A stretch of 64,000 nt of DNA from Gelatoporia subvermispora B (lineage: Eukaryota; Basidiomycota; Agaricomycetes; Polyporales; Gelatoporiaceae), in contig KB445809.1 of the NCBI GenBank assembly GCA_000320605.2, positions 62,001 to 126,000 of the forward strand, given 5' to 3'. The translations under genes were made by a program, and so were the position numbers. Of the stretch, positions 23,020-34,664 are shown in pieces. A model generated the notes under the pieces. That model saw only the letters and a list, made by a program, of their open reading frames with translations. It made no database searches and was not told the DNA's origin. Position 1 is the first letter of the stretch, and every line of letters begins with the position of its first letter.

Positions 23020-23637
23020 GCTGGTTGTAACTACTACGGTAAGCATTTGCTCCTATTCGATAGACATAAGGTCACAAACACGTCATAGGTATTGATTCGT
23101 CCAACGGCAACTACGTAACGGTACCCGGATGATATGTGGCTTCGGTTGATCGGTTCCTGATTGTTCTGTGTTGTTCCAACCGTCCGTGCAAGTATGAATC
23201 GACTTGTGCGGAAGGTTACGGTCTCATTTTGTTCCAATCCCTTGCCCCCTTTCCATTTACTCAGTAGTCCATCCTGATTCCTATGAACTGACTGATCAGT
23301 GGCTCGGGATTGCCTTGTGTACTATTACGTTGTGAATCCAGTACTGCGGCCCAAAAAATAAAATTGTCGTGTCATGCCGTGGTCTTTTTGGTAATTTTAT
23401 CAGTGCGACCCGAAGGGCCTGAAAATAGTGTGCAAGTGTCCAGAATGTACCCAAAGCTTGTGTGCACACACGTATTGTCGTTAGAATCAATGGATTTTCG
23501 AGATGGTGCCTCAAATTATGAGATACATGATGGACTAGTCCCAATTCCTTCAGAATACTTCCGTACCATACTCGGACGTCACAGCTATCTGCAGGCTAGA
23601 CACATTTGCGACCTGCCAGCGTATATCGACGTCCTCA

Positions 23638-24224
23638 ATGCTCATCATCGCCACGCTCCTCACTGTCGCACTCGCTAGCCCCCACTTGTTGGCTGCCATC
23701 CTGGTTGACGCTGCCGTGCCGCCTGACGTTGCAGTCTCTGACGTTCGTCGCCACCCGCCACCACGAGCACCTGCTTATGAGGACGGACGAAGCCGACGTC
23801 GAGCACCACCGTCACTAATAACCATCCCCTCGCTCGCGCTGACGACAAGGAAGATGTAGAGCACCGTGACCACCACCACCACCACCACCACTTTCCCCTT
23901 GCTTGGGGTGACGAGGAGGAGGATATCAAGCACCATCATCACCATCACCACCATCTAGGTGATCGGGCTGATGAGGAGGAAGATATCAAGCACCACCGTC
24001 ACCACCGCCACCATCACCTCGATGCCCGCGCCGACGAGCAGAATGTGGAACACCGTCATCGCCATCAACACTGCCCTCTCATCCGGGACGATGAAGAAGA
24101 TATCGAACGTCATCGCCGCCGCCACCACTGCCAGGATGACGTCGAGGAGGACATCAAGCATCGTCACCCCCGCCACCCCCGCCTCGAGGACACCTGCGCA
24201 GAATTCTTTGCTGCGTCTGCCTAG
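23638..24224 (+). pseudogene. Broken tandem copy of the histidine-rich repeat gene
   Basis: The first about 38 codons keep a signal peptide (MLIIATLLTVALASPHLLAA) and the VSDVRRH start of the mature part. An extra C in the first His block (near 23755) then shifts the frame, and further small indels follow. Downstream the repeat frame resumes from about 23830: a DKEDVEH block, an 8-His run, three more (A/D)EEEDI blocks and an end like the first copy (FFAASA). Read straight through, the first frame stops near 23859. Its 5' and 3' flanks resemble those of the intact copy, including the block after the stop (GTGGCTTCGGT(T/C)GATC), so a segment of about 1.2 kb was duplicated in tandem. Confidence 0.7.
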
Positions 24225-25390
24225 ACCCTTCATGACTACCATGGAAAGTCGAGTCTCCATATTCGATTAAGGTGAAGTTACAAACTTCCTATGAATATTG
24301 GCTCGCCGTTCGGGGACTGTTGCGTAGTTGCCCTAGAATACGTGGCTTCGGTCGATCAGTGCTTGATCATGTTCTTCTAGTGTCCTTATGACTCCGGAAA
24401 TCCAGGTTCGTGTAGGAGGCTGAGGCTCATCTACCGTGCATCTGCTCACAGTCCAGTCAATTCTGCTACCTGTGAGCTGATTGGCCGGTGGCTCTGGATG
24501 GTTCTGTGTACTATTATGTCATTTATTTCATCTCCGCGACGAAAACTTAGATTTCGTGCCTTCGTCGTGGGCAACTCTCGCCGCGCTTGAATCGACGGAC
24601 GTGCGGGTTGATGCCATCCGGAATGAGGTCTGATGGCGGATGGGTGGTTGAGCGTATCGTATGTTTGCTCCAGCACCCAGGAATGAGATGAGTTGCCAAA
24701 ATCAATTCTCGACTTGCGCTAAAAGTCAATCTTGGTTCTCACAATTTTAGCTTGCCAAGTTCCAACACAGACCATAGTTAACATATCGAGATTCCGTCTC
24801 GACTTCAGCGCTCGAGTTCAACGGAAGCATGCACTACTCTCACCTGTGGACCAGTTAGCTTCTGTAGTCCGCATCAGGAACCTGTCCTGTCCCTATCTGC
24901 AAATGTACCGATATATGCAATGCTTGTCGCAGCCATTGTGAGCCATCGCAGCAGTGATATATACGTGCCTGAGATTGAAGTGCTCGAGTCTGCACATGTC
25001 GACTCGCTACATTAAGAGCTGAGTATGGTGCCGGAACAGAGAGGCCCTCACCAAACAGTTTCAGCGGGATACGTAAGTCGCTTGCGGGCGAGCTCGACCC
25101 CGCACTAGTAGCGCCGGCCTTCGGAATGACTAATTCACTAGGCTGATATTCGAAAAGCTGATTATCTGCCGCGTGAAAAGCCGAAATGTAGCTCGACTGT
25201 TCAGAAATTGAAGTACACTTTACAAATCTACAGCACGGAATTCCCTCACATTTCCTCTATGGAGTCGTATCAGCGGTATCGTGAGGGGGAGGAGACTCTC
25301 GAGACTCGAGGCGCAATGATGAAAGATGGGCGCTTGACTCCCGCCCAGAGTGAGCCTGGCACGTGATGCGAGTGTTATCGCGCGTCGGCC
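24225..25390. other. Intergenic, no gene seen
   Basis: Holds the duplicated 3' flank of the histidine-rich copies (to about 24540). After that there is AT-moderate DNA without a recognisable coding frame. Confidence 0.4.
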
Positions 25391-25399
25391 AAGGCCGAT

Positions 25400-26010
25400 C
25401 GTCCAGTTGCAACCTCACCAGGGCCGCGCAAGCGCGGCAGGGCCCACTACGACCACGACTATATTTTGTCAACGCATTTATTCACCTCGCATTAGGAACG
25501 AACGAACGCCACGGACGATGCTAGAGAAGAAGGGGGAAACTATCCACGGAGCGTGCGTCGGGGGTAATACAAGAGTGGTAAGAACACAAGTAAAGTGTGA
25601 GAAATTTTACACGTGTACGACTTATAAGTGTGGGAATCAAACGTGACCAGTGCAAGAAATCGTTACTTTCGGGCGGACAATTAGGTCTGAGAGACCCACT
25701 ACTAGTCGTAGTGGGAACCTCGCATAACGCCGCGCCAGCGCAGCAGGGCCCACTACGACCATCTCCATATTTAACCAATCTCCTCGATTAATACACCTCG
25801 TCGCCGCGCAGGCGAAGGAACGACACGGACAGCGACTGAGGCAACGGAGAGCAGACGCTCGTAGTGGTAACCGTGAAAATGTCACGTGGTTAATTCATAC
25901 TCAGAGTAACAAAGGTGTAATGATTTTTGTTACTGTTGCAGATCCGCCGGAGTTTGTAGTGTTTTCGCGGACATTTAGCTCCACAAGACCCACTACTGAA
26001 CGTAGTGGGA
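25400..26010 (+). repeat. Two diverged ~300-bp tandem units with hairpins
   Basis: GGGCCCACTACGACCA occurs at about 25440 and again 306 bp later at about 25746, followed in both by similar sequence (ATATTT..., TTCACCTCG or ACACCTCG, then GGAACGA). A second shared block, AGACCCACTACT...GTAGTGGGAA, occurs at about 25692 and 25986. In that block CCCACTAC and GTAGTGGG form perfect 8-bp stems with 5-base loops (25695-25715 and 25989-26009). No coding sequence was found. This could be a non-autonomous mobile element array. Confidence 0.5.
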
Positions 26011-26247
26011 ATAGGGTTGTCGACTGCCAGCTTGGCCTGTAAATCCAGGCTTTCAGACGTTCACGCATTCACGCCTCACGTTGCAGAGCTTTCGGACCAG
26101 CTACGGGAAGAATACCAAGTCTCACGCGCGATAGCAGCAGACTAGAAAGCAGGCACCCCTTACCGTACGTTCTTTTCATTCGCAATGTCACTACGAAAGA
26201 ATTCAGTTATATTAAGGTCTGATGCAGATCTAATCAGTTACAGCATT

Positions 26248-27265
26248 ATGGAACTAGCTTCGAATGAGCTGCTCATCGACATTCTCGCTCATGTACGCGA
26301 TTCGTATATCGTACCGGGGGACCACTGGGACCGGGGCAACCTTTACTTCAGCTGCAAAAGCCTAGGTAACTCTCTCACGTTTGCCAGCACTAGCGAACTG
26401 TTTCACTTTCCAGTCCGATACTTCTGACACGCGTTGTGAGCTCTGCTCGCAACGAAAAGGATGCCTCGCTCCTGCAGACCTGCCTAAAGCGTGCGCAAAA
26501 CGCCCTGATAGACGTCCATCACATCAAACCATATTTCGGTTGCGGCCATCTCTGTCATTATGTCACGCACTTCCCGCACCAGGTCTGACCAAGGACCCCG
26601 TCACTCTCCCTGTATTACGATCTCTTCTCATCTCGGCTGATACTACCATGATCTGCAGCCTCCTCCACCACTCAGGTCTTCTACGATTTTTGTAGCTATC
26701 GCTCAACATAGACTGCCTTGCGAACGACACTAGCGCCCCACGCGTCGCTGCTACCATCGAGCGGGCCCTGAGTCCTACCCGCTTAAATTCGGTAGACTTT
26801 GCCCAGATGCGCTGCATGCAGGTAACGTTCAACGAGCCCTCCGCAACCTCGATGCAAGTGATGCTCTCGGTATCAGCGTATCCCATGTGTTTGAGACCGT
26901 CCACAGCAAAGGTACCACCGCAGTTGCAGCTCATGTCGACGATCCGATATCTCATCGCGCCGTCGCATCAGTCATTTTGCCGACTGTCCTCGTCCGCCAC
27001 GGAACTGTCCAATCTCCCCTGCATATACATGCATCTTCGCCGAGCTTGAGGTATCGAGATATCCCCGTCCGAGTACCGCGTAATGCTCCATTGCTGTTCT
27101 TCAATATCGCGCCTATTCTTTTAAAGGTAGTCGACATTTTACAATCTCTGTGCTGGGTGCTGCCACGATCCGCGACCATCATTCTAGCTATTTCTCGGGG
27201 ATCCTTTTCCCGCACCCGAGAGATTTGGACATCTGCGTCATATCCTTCAATAAGGATGAACACGC
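26248..27265 (+). pseudogene. F-box/LRR-type gene remnant
   Basis: The start reads MELASNELLIDILAHVRDSY, an F-box-like N-terminus similar in layout to the F-box genes at 60.8 and 62.4 kb. Later pieces of the family pattern are scattered over different frames: ARNEKDASLLQTCLKRAQNA near 26440-26500, TLPVLRSLLISADTTMICSL near 26600-26670, and VVDILQSLCWVLPRSAT near 27130-27190. In-frame stops and frame changes occur between them without clear introns. I read this as a decayed F-box gene. F-box proteins recruit substrates to SCF ubiquitin ligases. Confidence 0.45.
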
Positions 27266-27856
27266 TGTAGCTCGTCTACACCTCGCACTAAGGAGCTTTC
27301 TCATCGTATATACGGAGTCTGGCATCCATTTAAACGCACTCACATTGACCGTGTTTGTGTCGTTATAAAGTCATGCATCATCCACCGAGATGCGAAGAGC
27401 TATGGTGGCCGATTTCATGGTCATGGTGACACAATTGACATATTACTATGAGTAGGATAATGTCTGTATGCAGTTGGGTACGGAGTAGGTTCAATGTAGA
27501 CACTTCTCGCCAAACTAGAATATTTGCTGAAATGTGTCAAAGCTCAACAACATACACCCAAGCCCACACAGCTGACAGTCATCGATCCATGTGATCTCGA
27601 CAATGCGGACGAGTTGATTGTTTCGACTCCTGTAGTGATTTATCTCGAGTCGCCCAGAGACATTGCATGTGCCGAGATCTCTATCTATGCGTCCACCGCT
27701 CCTAGCTGCTGCACTTCACTAAGTGTGGATGCAGTATCAGCGGTCATTCCCTTCGTATGTCTATGTCCGTCGATTGTCGATAATTTTGACGAGTCTTTTA
27801 GACTATGTCCGACCTCAAGACTGTAATGGATATTGAACATCAAGATTGAATATACC
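27266..27856. other. Intergenic, no gene seen
   Basis: A 100-codon plus frame (27524-27826) overlaps the 3' flank of the kinase on the other strand and has no recognised motif. It might be a further fragment of the F-box relic. Confidence 0.35.
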
Positions 27857-30476
27857 TCAAACATCAAGGAGCGGCCAATGCATAGGGTGCTCGTATACCT
27901 CCGACATCTGACGATGCAACTGGTCGAGTAAGATTGCCACCGCAGGACGTTCTTGCCAGCTCTCCGACCAGCATTGTGCCATTAGCGTCCACAGAGCATC
28001 GCAGAGGCCCAACGCGGCCGCAGCTTGAAGACGCGACGGGCGAGAGCCAGACATGATCTTGTTAATCACCGTTGGGTCGCGGGCGTACTGGTGGAAAGGA
28101 ACAAGCCCGGTGAAGACCTAAAGTATCGTACATAGGCGTCTTAGCCACAGTCGCAGATGCTGGACCTTTGAGCGCACCTCCCACATGACCATCGAAAAGG
28201 AATAGATGTCGCTTTGCTTGGACAGATGCGACCTCTCCAACCCGAACTGCTCGGGATCAAGGATTTCGGGTGGCATCCAGCGAGTGGACCCTGCCGCGAC
28301 CGAGGTTTCTGTCATGAAGCTCATCTGACTGTCGTGGCTCAGAGCAGCAAGCCCAAAGTCAGATATACATGCATCATGCGACTCGTTTATCAAGATGTTG
28401 GCCTTGCATACGTATCAGAAGCGCATTGAGATGATACGGCCAATGACCATGGCTCACTCCTTTGAGATCGCCATGCAACACTCCCATGTCGTGTAGATAT
28501 GCAAGGCCCTCTGCAATGTCGATGAGCTGAACGAATGACCGTGAGTATTATAGAAGCAGCGCATCAACGAACTCGTCCACACCAGCTTGATTCGATTTGC
28601 GCCTGGACGCTGTCGAAGGTACCCCATAATTGTTCCGCGCGTCATCCATTCGCACACGAAACACAGCGGGAACAATGTAGTATTGACACCATAGAAAGGT
28701 GTGATGTTCGGATGCCGAAGATACTTCCACACCACTGCCTCCTTACAGAATGTCTGGCACCAGTCAGCGATATTCAGAAAGATGCTAGGCCACACCTACC
28801 TTGAGAACCCTCGGATCCATACTGTCTCGACTGGCCACGGGAAAGACCTTGATCCCAACATTCCGCCCGTTATAATCACCTCTCCACACTTGCGCGGAGC
28901 CTCCGAGTGCCTCTGGATGGTCACTATGCTTACGAACAGACGTAGCGTCCAGGATGAAGGACTCTGGATATGCATTGTGCTTGATGCAGAGGCTACGCAA
29001 TACAGCAAAGCTGAGCCTGCGGAGGTAGCTGTCGTTTTCGCTGAGCGAATCAAGGAACTGGGTGAGGTTGCTTGAGGAGCTGGAGTGTAGTGATCATGCA
29101 GAGAAGAGCGTACCCAGTCTAGTCGTTCAACTGCGGCTTTCACCTCCTCAAGCCCAAGCTCATCAACCCATACCTTGAACGTCCCATGCGATGGTACCTT
29201 CTTCAGTATCTGTGTTGCGCCAGCGTCGCGTGGCTGTATGGCAAGTTCCACAAGCTCTTTCAGTGCAAACTACATATCATCAGCAGCTGCACCAGGTCTC
29301 TTGAAGCGACTCACCTCTTCGCTAGATAAATCATGTGGACTATCGACCCAGGCCTCGGAACTATCAGTTAGCAAGGAATCGCGGGAAGGTGGTTCGGAGT
29401 TGTCAGTTGGAGGAGGAGTCAGAATCTCTCCTGTCGCCAGTGACAACCTCCGAGAATTGCGAGAAGGCTGGAGAGTGCCTTTTGTGGGTCGTAACACTGA
29501 TTCAACCTCATCTTCTGTATCCTTGCGTCGCTTGAGCTCCGCGCTAAGCATAAGTTTAACAGTACGCAGTTGTATTTTTCGCTGTGTGTCCGTAAGGAAT
29601 AACAATAATCGTGATGTTAGCTGGATACTCACGTCAAACAGTTTGAGAGCTTCATCGACTGCATTGTCGCAGGCATGCAGAGCCCGACGGTCGGCTGAGC
29701 GAGGAAGGTATTGCTCCAGGGGTTGATGCTGACAGTGAATTTGTAGATAGCTGTGGACTAGCACAAATGATCTGCATCGCTCGCAATCACATCGTAGAAC
29801 ACTATGCAATCATGAGACGTACTCCACTAGCTTAGTCAGAGGTGCATCGACTGTGTGCTCTGCGCCTTCTCCGATATCTGCAATCTCTTGTCGTACGGCT
29901 AGCAATGCAGACGCGCAGCGCTCTACCAGGCTTGCGCACGCCGGTCGATTGATCTGCAAGATCCTTTGAATATGGGTATCAGGAACACTTAACCATGAAA
30001 CATACCTCGATCAACTGCAACACATTCCAAATCAGACGGAGCAACGTTCGAGATGTTTCCAGCAGCCCCTGGGTCGACTGCCCTTCAACTCGGAGTATAG
30101 CATTATCAACGCTACATGTCTCGTCGACAGACGATCCGAGTACAGTCGAGGATGCTTCTGCGACTCGCTATAAGAAACAGGTTCAAGTTCAATACAGGAT
30201 ACAGATCATAGTGACGACACGTATGACCTGGTGCGTACGTTTCCAGCTATCTGTTCCACGAGGGCTACTTGGGACAAAGGGTAGTATCTGTCCCTTGTGA
30301 CGAGCCGGCCAACTCATATTGTGAACTGTGGGGGTGCTTCTCGGAGCTAACACATGGCTCAGTGCGCCAGGACTCGATGGACGCGATGACACCGCTGAAA
30401 CAGACGAGGATGTGGGTGCAGATAAATGACCAGAAAGGCTGTCATCATCAGGTGAGTTCTCTCTGCGAAAAAACAT
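27857..30476 (-). CDS. MLKL-like helical domain + protein kinase (short form)
   Basis: Predicted 690-residue protein in eleven exons (30476-30239, 30163-30006, 29953-29823, 29771-29633, 29581-29315, 29269-29114, 29057-28800, 28753-28583, 28526-28458, 28402-28178, 28117-27857), all phases consistent. After a Ser-rich N-terminus, residues about 80-260 form a helical region (LAEASSTVLG, LLETSRTLLRLIWNVLQ, VERCASALLAVRQEI, FVLVHSYLQ) that aligns with the kinase at 10.6-15.1 kb. The kinase (about 395-680) has a variant Gly loop (LGGSAQVWRG), NVGIKV, HGDLKGANIL, SDFGLAA and MPPEIL. The catalytic Lys, Asp and DFG are all present, so activity is plausible. It lacks the extra C-terminal module of its larger relative. 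The intron 29632-29582 is 51 bp and open, so its removal rests on the alignment. The start at 30476 could be further upstream. Confidence 0.85.
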
Positions 30477-30769
30477 GGTAAATGGGGACACCGGGGCAGA
30501 TGAGGGTAAGATCCAAGGCTTGTAGAGAAAGCTGTGCCTATAGTAGACATGACCAGTGCACCGGATGGATATCAACCGTGTTGCTCACGAATATTGACGC
30601 TCGAGCTTTGCTTCCTTGAGAAAGCTGTGTTGAGACGCCAGATCGCAGTACAAGGGGGACATTCTGCTGCACCGGTGTGACCAATGTATAGAAATTGTCT
30701 CAATTTACACGTATCGCACTATGGTGGTACAATCATAATAGCCCAACATTACAAGTAAAAAAACCATCG
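30477..30769. other. Short gap between two minus-strand genes
   Basis: No coding sequence. This is the promoter-proximal region of the kinase and the 3' flank of the ankyrin-MYND gene, with an AT-rich stretch at 30690-30760. Confidence 0.5.
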
Positions 30770-32137
30770 TCAGAAAGGCTGCTCAGCGAGAACTTCTCCA
30801 ACTTTGATCACCAGCTTGTCTTTCGACAGTAACTTGGCCGAGAAATGCGCCTTTGCTCCACCGACGCCCTTTGTACGAACAGCACCTGCAATCGCATCAT
30901 ATGCCTTGGTGTCGTCGCTTCTGACGACCATGCAGACAAAGTCGCGTTTCTTGGTATATATAAGCAGGTCGCCGTACACTGTAGAGTTTAGCTGGAGCCC
31001 AAGCGGATCCATTGGAACTTGAACTTTGACAATCATGAACTTGCCATTTCCTGGACGAATCCGCGGAGCATGTGCCGACCGCTGATGACTCTTGGGCACA
31101 GGTTGCGTCTCGACACCTAACATTTGTCGAACCATGTCGGCATTTGACCGGAGCGGGCCCATATCCTTATACCGAGGCTTGACCGTGATAGTGTTTGAAG
31201 CATCGGACGGTTGGCAATTTGGCTTATGTAGCTTCCATTGAGCACCTGTAGGTAGCCTGTCATGCGCTAGCTTGACAAAATTACGCTAGGACGTACGCTG
31301 GCAATCCGCTGTGCAATAATGCACAGAGTGGCAGCGGGAACATCTTGAGTTGATCATCCTCCTTCCCACAGCCGTCGCACTTCTTGTCGCTCATCGGGGC
31401 TTGCTCCCCTGCTCGGCGGCGCATCCACTTGCGCACAGTCACGGTAACCTGCGGACCATACCGCAAGAACAGCTGTGTCGGAGCAAGACCATCTGCTTCC
31501 GGGATATTGAGGTCTGCACCGAACTCCAATAAGAGGTCAATAATGCCATGTTGATTGCCTTCGAACGCTGGGATCAGAGCGACCTCCCCGTAGCGGTTGC
31601 GATGATTGGGGTCCGCGCCATGTTCAAGCAGGAGCCGGGCTAAGTCTACCATCGCCAGGTGATTCATCGTGGCATGCTGCAGGGCGCTATACCCTACGAT
31701 GTCGGGTACGTCGGGAGGCGCTCTGCTCTTGAGGAGATACTTGAGTGCGGCAGGATAGTTTATGTCAGAGGGACGCTCGACGGCGCGTTGCGCCCCAGAG
31801 ATGACAAGAGTCACATAACCAAATTGGTACGGGGTCTCGGTCCCGGTCAAATCTGGAGCCATTCCTGACTCGACCATCTAGGAACATATGGAGATATCTG
31901 GAATTCTCACATTAGAACCATGACGAACCTCCTTGACTATACCGTAGCGACCTAGGTAGCATTGTTGAGCGAAGCCATACAGTAATTGAGGATGGAATCT
32001 CTTCGATTCTATAACCCATATATCAGCTACGGGAGTGTTACCCAACGGACAGACATACGCTGTTGATACAAATCCCGCAGCCTTTGTCCGCCATCGGATA
32101 CCTTCAAATACCCAGGCCGGCTCAGAAAAGACCGCAT
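30770..32137 (-). pseudogene. Ankyrin repeat + MYND protein gene with single-base frameshift
   Basis: Exons 32137-32059, 32008-31929, 31877-31297 and 31245-30770 with 50-51 bp introns. The protein starts MRSFLSRPGYLKVSDGG. It has ankyrin repeats (SALQHATMNHLAMVDLARLL, LLLEHGADPNHRN, IIDLLLEFGADLN), then a MYND finger and a C-terminal domain ending at 30770. In the finger the frame carrying CDGCGKEDDQLK is followed directly by RCSRCHSVHYCTADC in the +1 frame. Exon 3 is therefore one base too long (581 nt), near 31344. Exon 4 (RAQWKLHKPNCQ) is in phase with the second frame. Otherwise no stop interrupts the gene, so this is either a very young pseudogene, an allele, or a sequence error. Such proteins are presumed protein-interaction factors of unknown function. 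Confidence 0.75.
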
Positions 32138-32726
32138 TTCTTCACTGACAATGAATCCGCCAGTCTCTTGCATCTTGAATTACTCGAGATATATGATGAA
32201 TTATAGAGTAAAGGACAGTACGGCAGATTGCGATTCAGGAGAAATAGGAGGAAAGCGGCGCCCACACACCGCTCGGGAAACCGGAAGCAACTGGAAGCAC
32301 CACCCGACGCCCCCCAAACATGCGCAAGCATTGGCGGGCTGACGTAATACACAATCCCGCCAATTACCGGGAAAGCCAACACCCGGCGACGCCAGGCGAC
32401 TTACTCCACATCTAAACCTCAAGGACTGCAAAGCTCCTAGGATCACCATCTAAACGGTGGAAATTTGTGTTGAGTCGATCTCTCAACTGACTGGCGTACC
32501 AAGGTTTGACCATAGAACCTGTTCTCAATCTATCACGCTAAGTTTCTCCGTGACCTGCAGTCCTTGGCACTTCGACACTGTCCGGAGATTTCAAGGCGAT
32601 GGTATCGGCCGCAGGGAGCTCTGCTGTAATAGAGTAATGCCGGATGTTATCTCATCTATCTAGTTGAGAAAATAGGACACTTCCCGGAACGGTGCCCGTC
32701 AGAATGCACATGCAGCACCGCTGAGA
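32138..32726. other. Intergenic, no gene seen
   Basis: Upstream region of the ankyrin-MYND gene. No recognised frame and no repeat. Confidence 0.4.
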
Positions 32727-33215
32727 ATGCAGGTTGTTCTAGGCATCAATGGTACGAAGCATGATATCTCCACATGCTCCCAAGACACAATGAACACTAA
32801 TATTACAAAGACGCTTCTGGCACATTGCGGCGTGGATTGCAAATACCCGCCAGCTCTCAACTTTCTGGTGGACAGATATCCGGTCAGCAATCGGATCTAC
32901 TTGGATCCTGCTCTCCACGAACACTTTACCTCGTCCAGCGCATTGCTCGCGGTGGTCCGCTCATGTCCTTTGAGGTCACAGAGGGCTGGGTGGATGAGAT
33001 GGACCATAGCCACGTGGCGGAGCGACGTCTGCCCCGTTTGGTAGGTAAGTACTGTCGGTTAGCGCTACTGATTGAGGAACACGCCGGCCTGGTGCGGCTG
33101 TCGGTCCCTCTTCAGATTGTGTTTCGATGCGTATGAGCTCTTTTCAATGCTAACATCCAGCATCTGTCAGGTTTTTATTCCGACCACACGGACTATCTAC
33201 GAAGCTATGCCGAAT
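32727..33215 (+). pseudogene. Degenerate coding fragment, family unknown
   Basis: One plus frame reads protein-like from 32730 to about 32965 (LLAHCGVDCKYPPALNFLV, RIYLDPALHEHFTSSSALLA). The next frame takes over at about 32965 (MSFEVTEGWVDEMDHSHVAE, then EHAGLVRLSVPLQIVF). A GT...AG intron of about 50 bp after VPLQI would join it to FIPTTRTIYEAMPNAIAP near 33170-33215. The frame switch near 32965 has no splice sites and looks like a one-base loss. I do not recognise the family. A 176-codon frame at 33214-33744 that follows is not supported. Confidence 0.4.
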
Positions 33216-34664
33216 GCAATTGCTCCGATCTGGTGTTGTATGTGACACCGTGTTCCACTCGTTTTCCCTGTGGGTCATAGCGGGGCCCGGTCGTGTGGTC
33301 ACAATTCATCACAAGATCCGACGCCTATTCAGTAACGCTTGCAATAAAAAAGCACGAAGATCGAAGCTAGATACGAGGGGACCAAGATCCACCGGGATCG
33401 TCCAGTACATAAAAGCCCTGTGGGTATCCCTCGTGGGGAATGTATTGCACTTAATGGTTCTTCTATCCCATGACTGTCGCAGATGTGGTCTGACTCCGCG
33501 CGAAGCACGTCTACCGCCTCGGCACTCCAAACTTTTCTCCGACCCGGCTTGGTGCATCTATCGCACAGGCCGGTCGATCGTGCTATCCAGCCACGTGCGG
33601 GGATCGGGGCAACTGTCAGCTTTGAGCAGAGACCATGCTTCACCTCGGACCGCGACAGGCCCGTCGTCGCGCCTCAACCATGTGCGCGAGGCTCTTCAGA
33701 ACCCTCGAGGCGTATCTCTCTCCATGTGCTCTCCACCTTACTGATAGGTGAATAGGATCTCAAGAGCGCTCTCTTGCAAATAGTGCTATCGATATAGTTC
33801 TACCGCGAGGATTCCCCGAGTTCCATTTGGGGGCACATCGATGGTGATCGGGCCCACCCAGTTGCCGGGATTCATATGGCGTCTCACATCGCAGAGATTC
33901 CACGTACAGTTGGACGGAGTTATCTTGATACGCCGGACAACCCGATATTGTACAACGCTCGCTCATACCGGCGCGCATATCGCGGTCAATAATCAGCGAT
34001 CTTATAATGTCCCTAATTTGACATGTGATCGTCAATTACATTGTCAGCGATCTGCGAAGTCAATTCTCACTGAATAAGCCATTTCAAGTGCTCAACCAAG
34101 TTCGACGTGAAGCAGATTGACCACAACCGGTCCCACCGATCCCGTTCCGACGGTCCCGGCGTCGATCATGTTTGAATCACGAAGCACAACACCCATATGC
34201 TGATTTGGATGATCTGTCAATTTGAGTACTAAATAGCAGAGGATACACCAGAGCAGTTCTGGACAGTGCTGATAGTGATGACTACAGTTGCAGCTGGTGA
34301 GCTTGCAGTGTTATCAGACTGCGGGATTAACGGCTGTGTATCTCGACGACGTGGTCGGCTGATTTTGCCTTGCTCCCATGATCCCATGCGAGTCAAACGA
34401 TTCACTACATGAGCATGGTGCCTACAATCTTCTGTGGTAGTTGACTGAGAACGCTCATAGGTCGATGTCTCACAGCGAATCAACGACATTGGAACTGAAA
34501 ATTCTGTCCAGACGCAGTGGCCCGACTGCTGGTTCTGGATGATGGCACTGCCGTGCACCATTACGCACAGAACCACATAGGTACCGAACCGTGGTATACT
34601 CAGTTGCAGATCAATTCATAAGGATTCTGGACAAGGCTACAAGAGAACAACTATACAGGAGCGA
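33216..34664. other. Intergenic, no gene supported
   Basis: Frames of 60-176 codons occur on both strands but none has a recognisable domain or consistent splice structure. It lies between the unknown relic and the 3' end of the ankyrin-MYND pseudogene. Confidence 0.35.

Noticed and set aside
22306..23046. 246-codon minus-strand Val-rich frame
   Set aside because: Mirror of the histidine repeats on the plus strand; the repeated GTC/GTG pattern is an artefact of CAC codons.
25400..26010. CRISPR-like array
   Set aside because: Only two diverged units with hairpins, no regular short spacers, and the genome is fungal.
33214..33744. 176-codon plus-strand open frame
   Set aside because: No recognisable motif; starts inside the unidentified relic and overlaps frames on the other strand of equal length.
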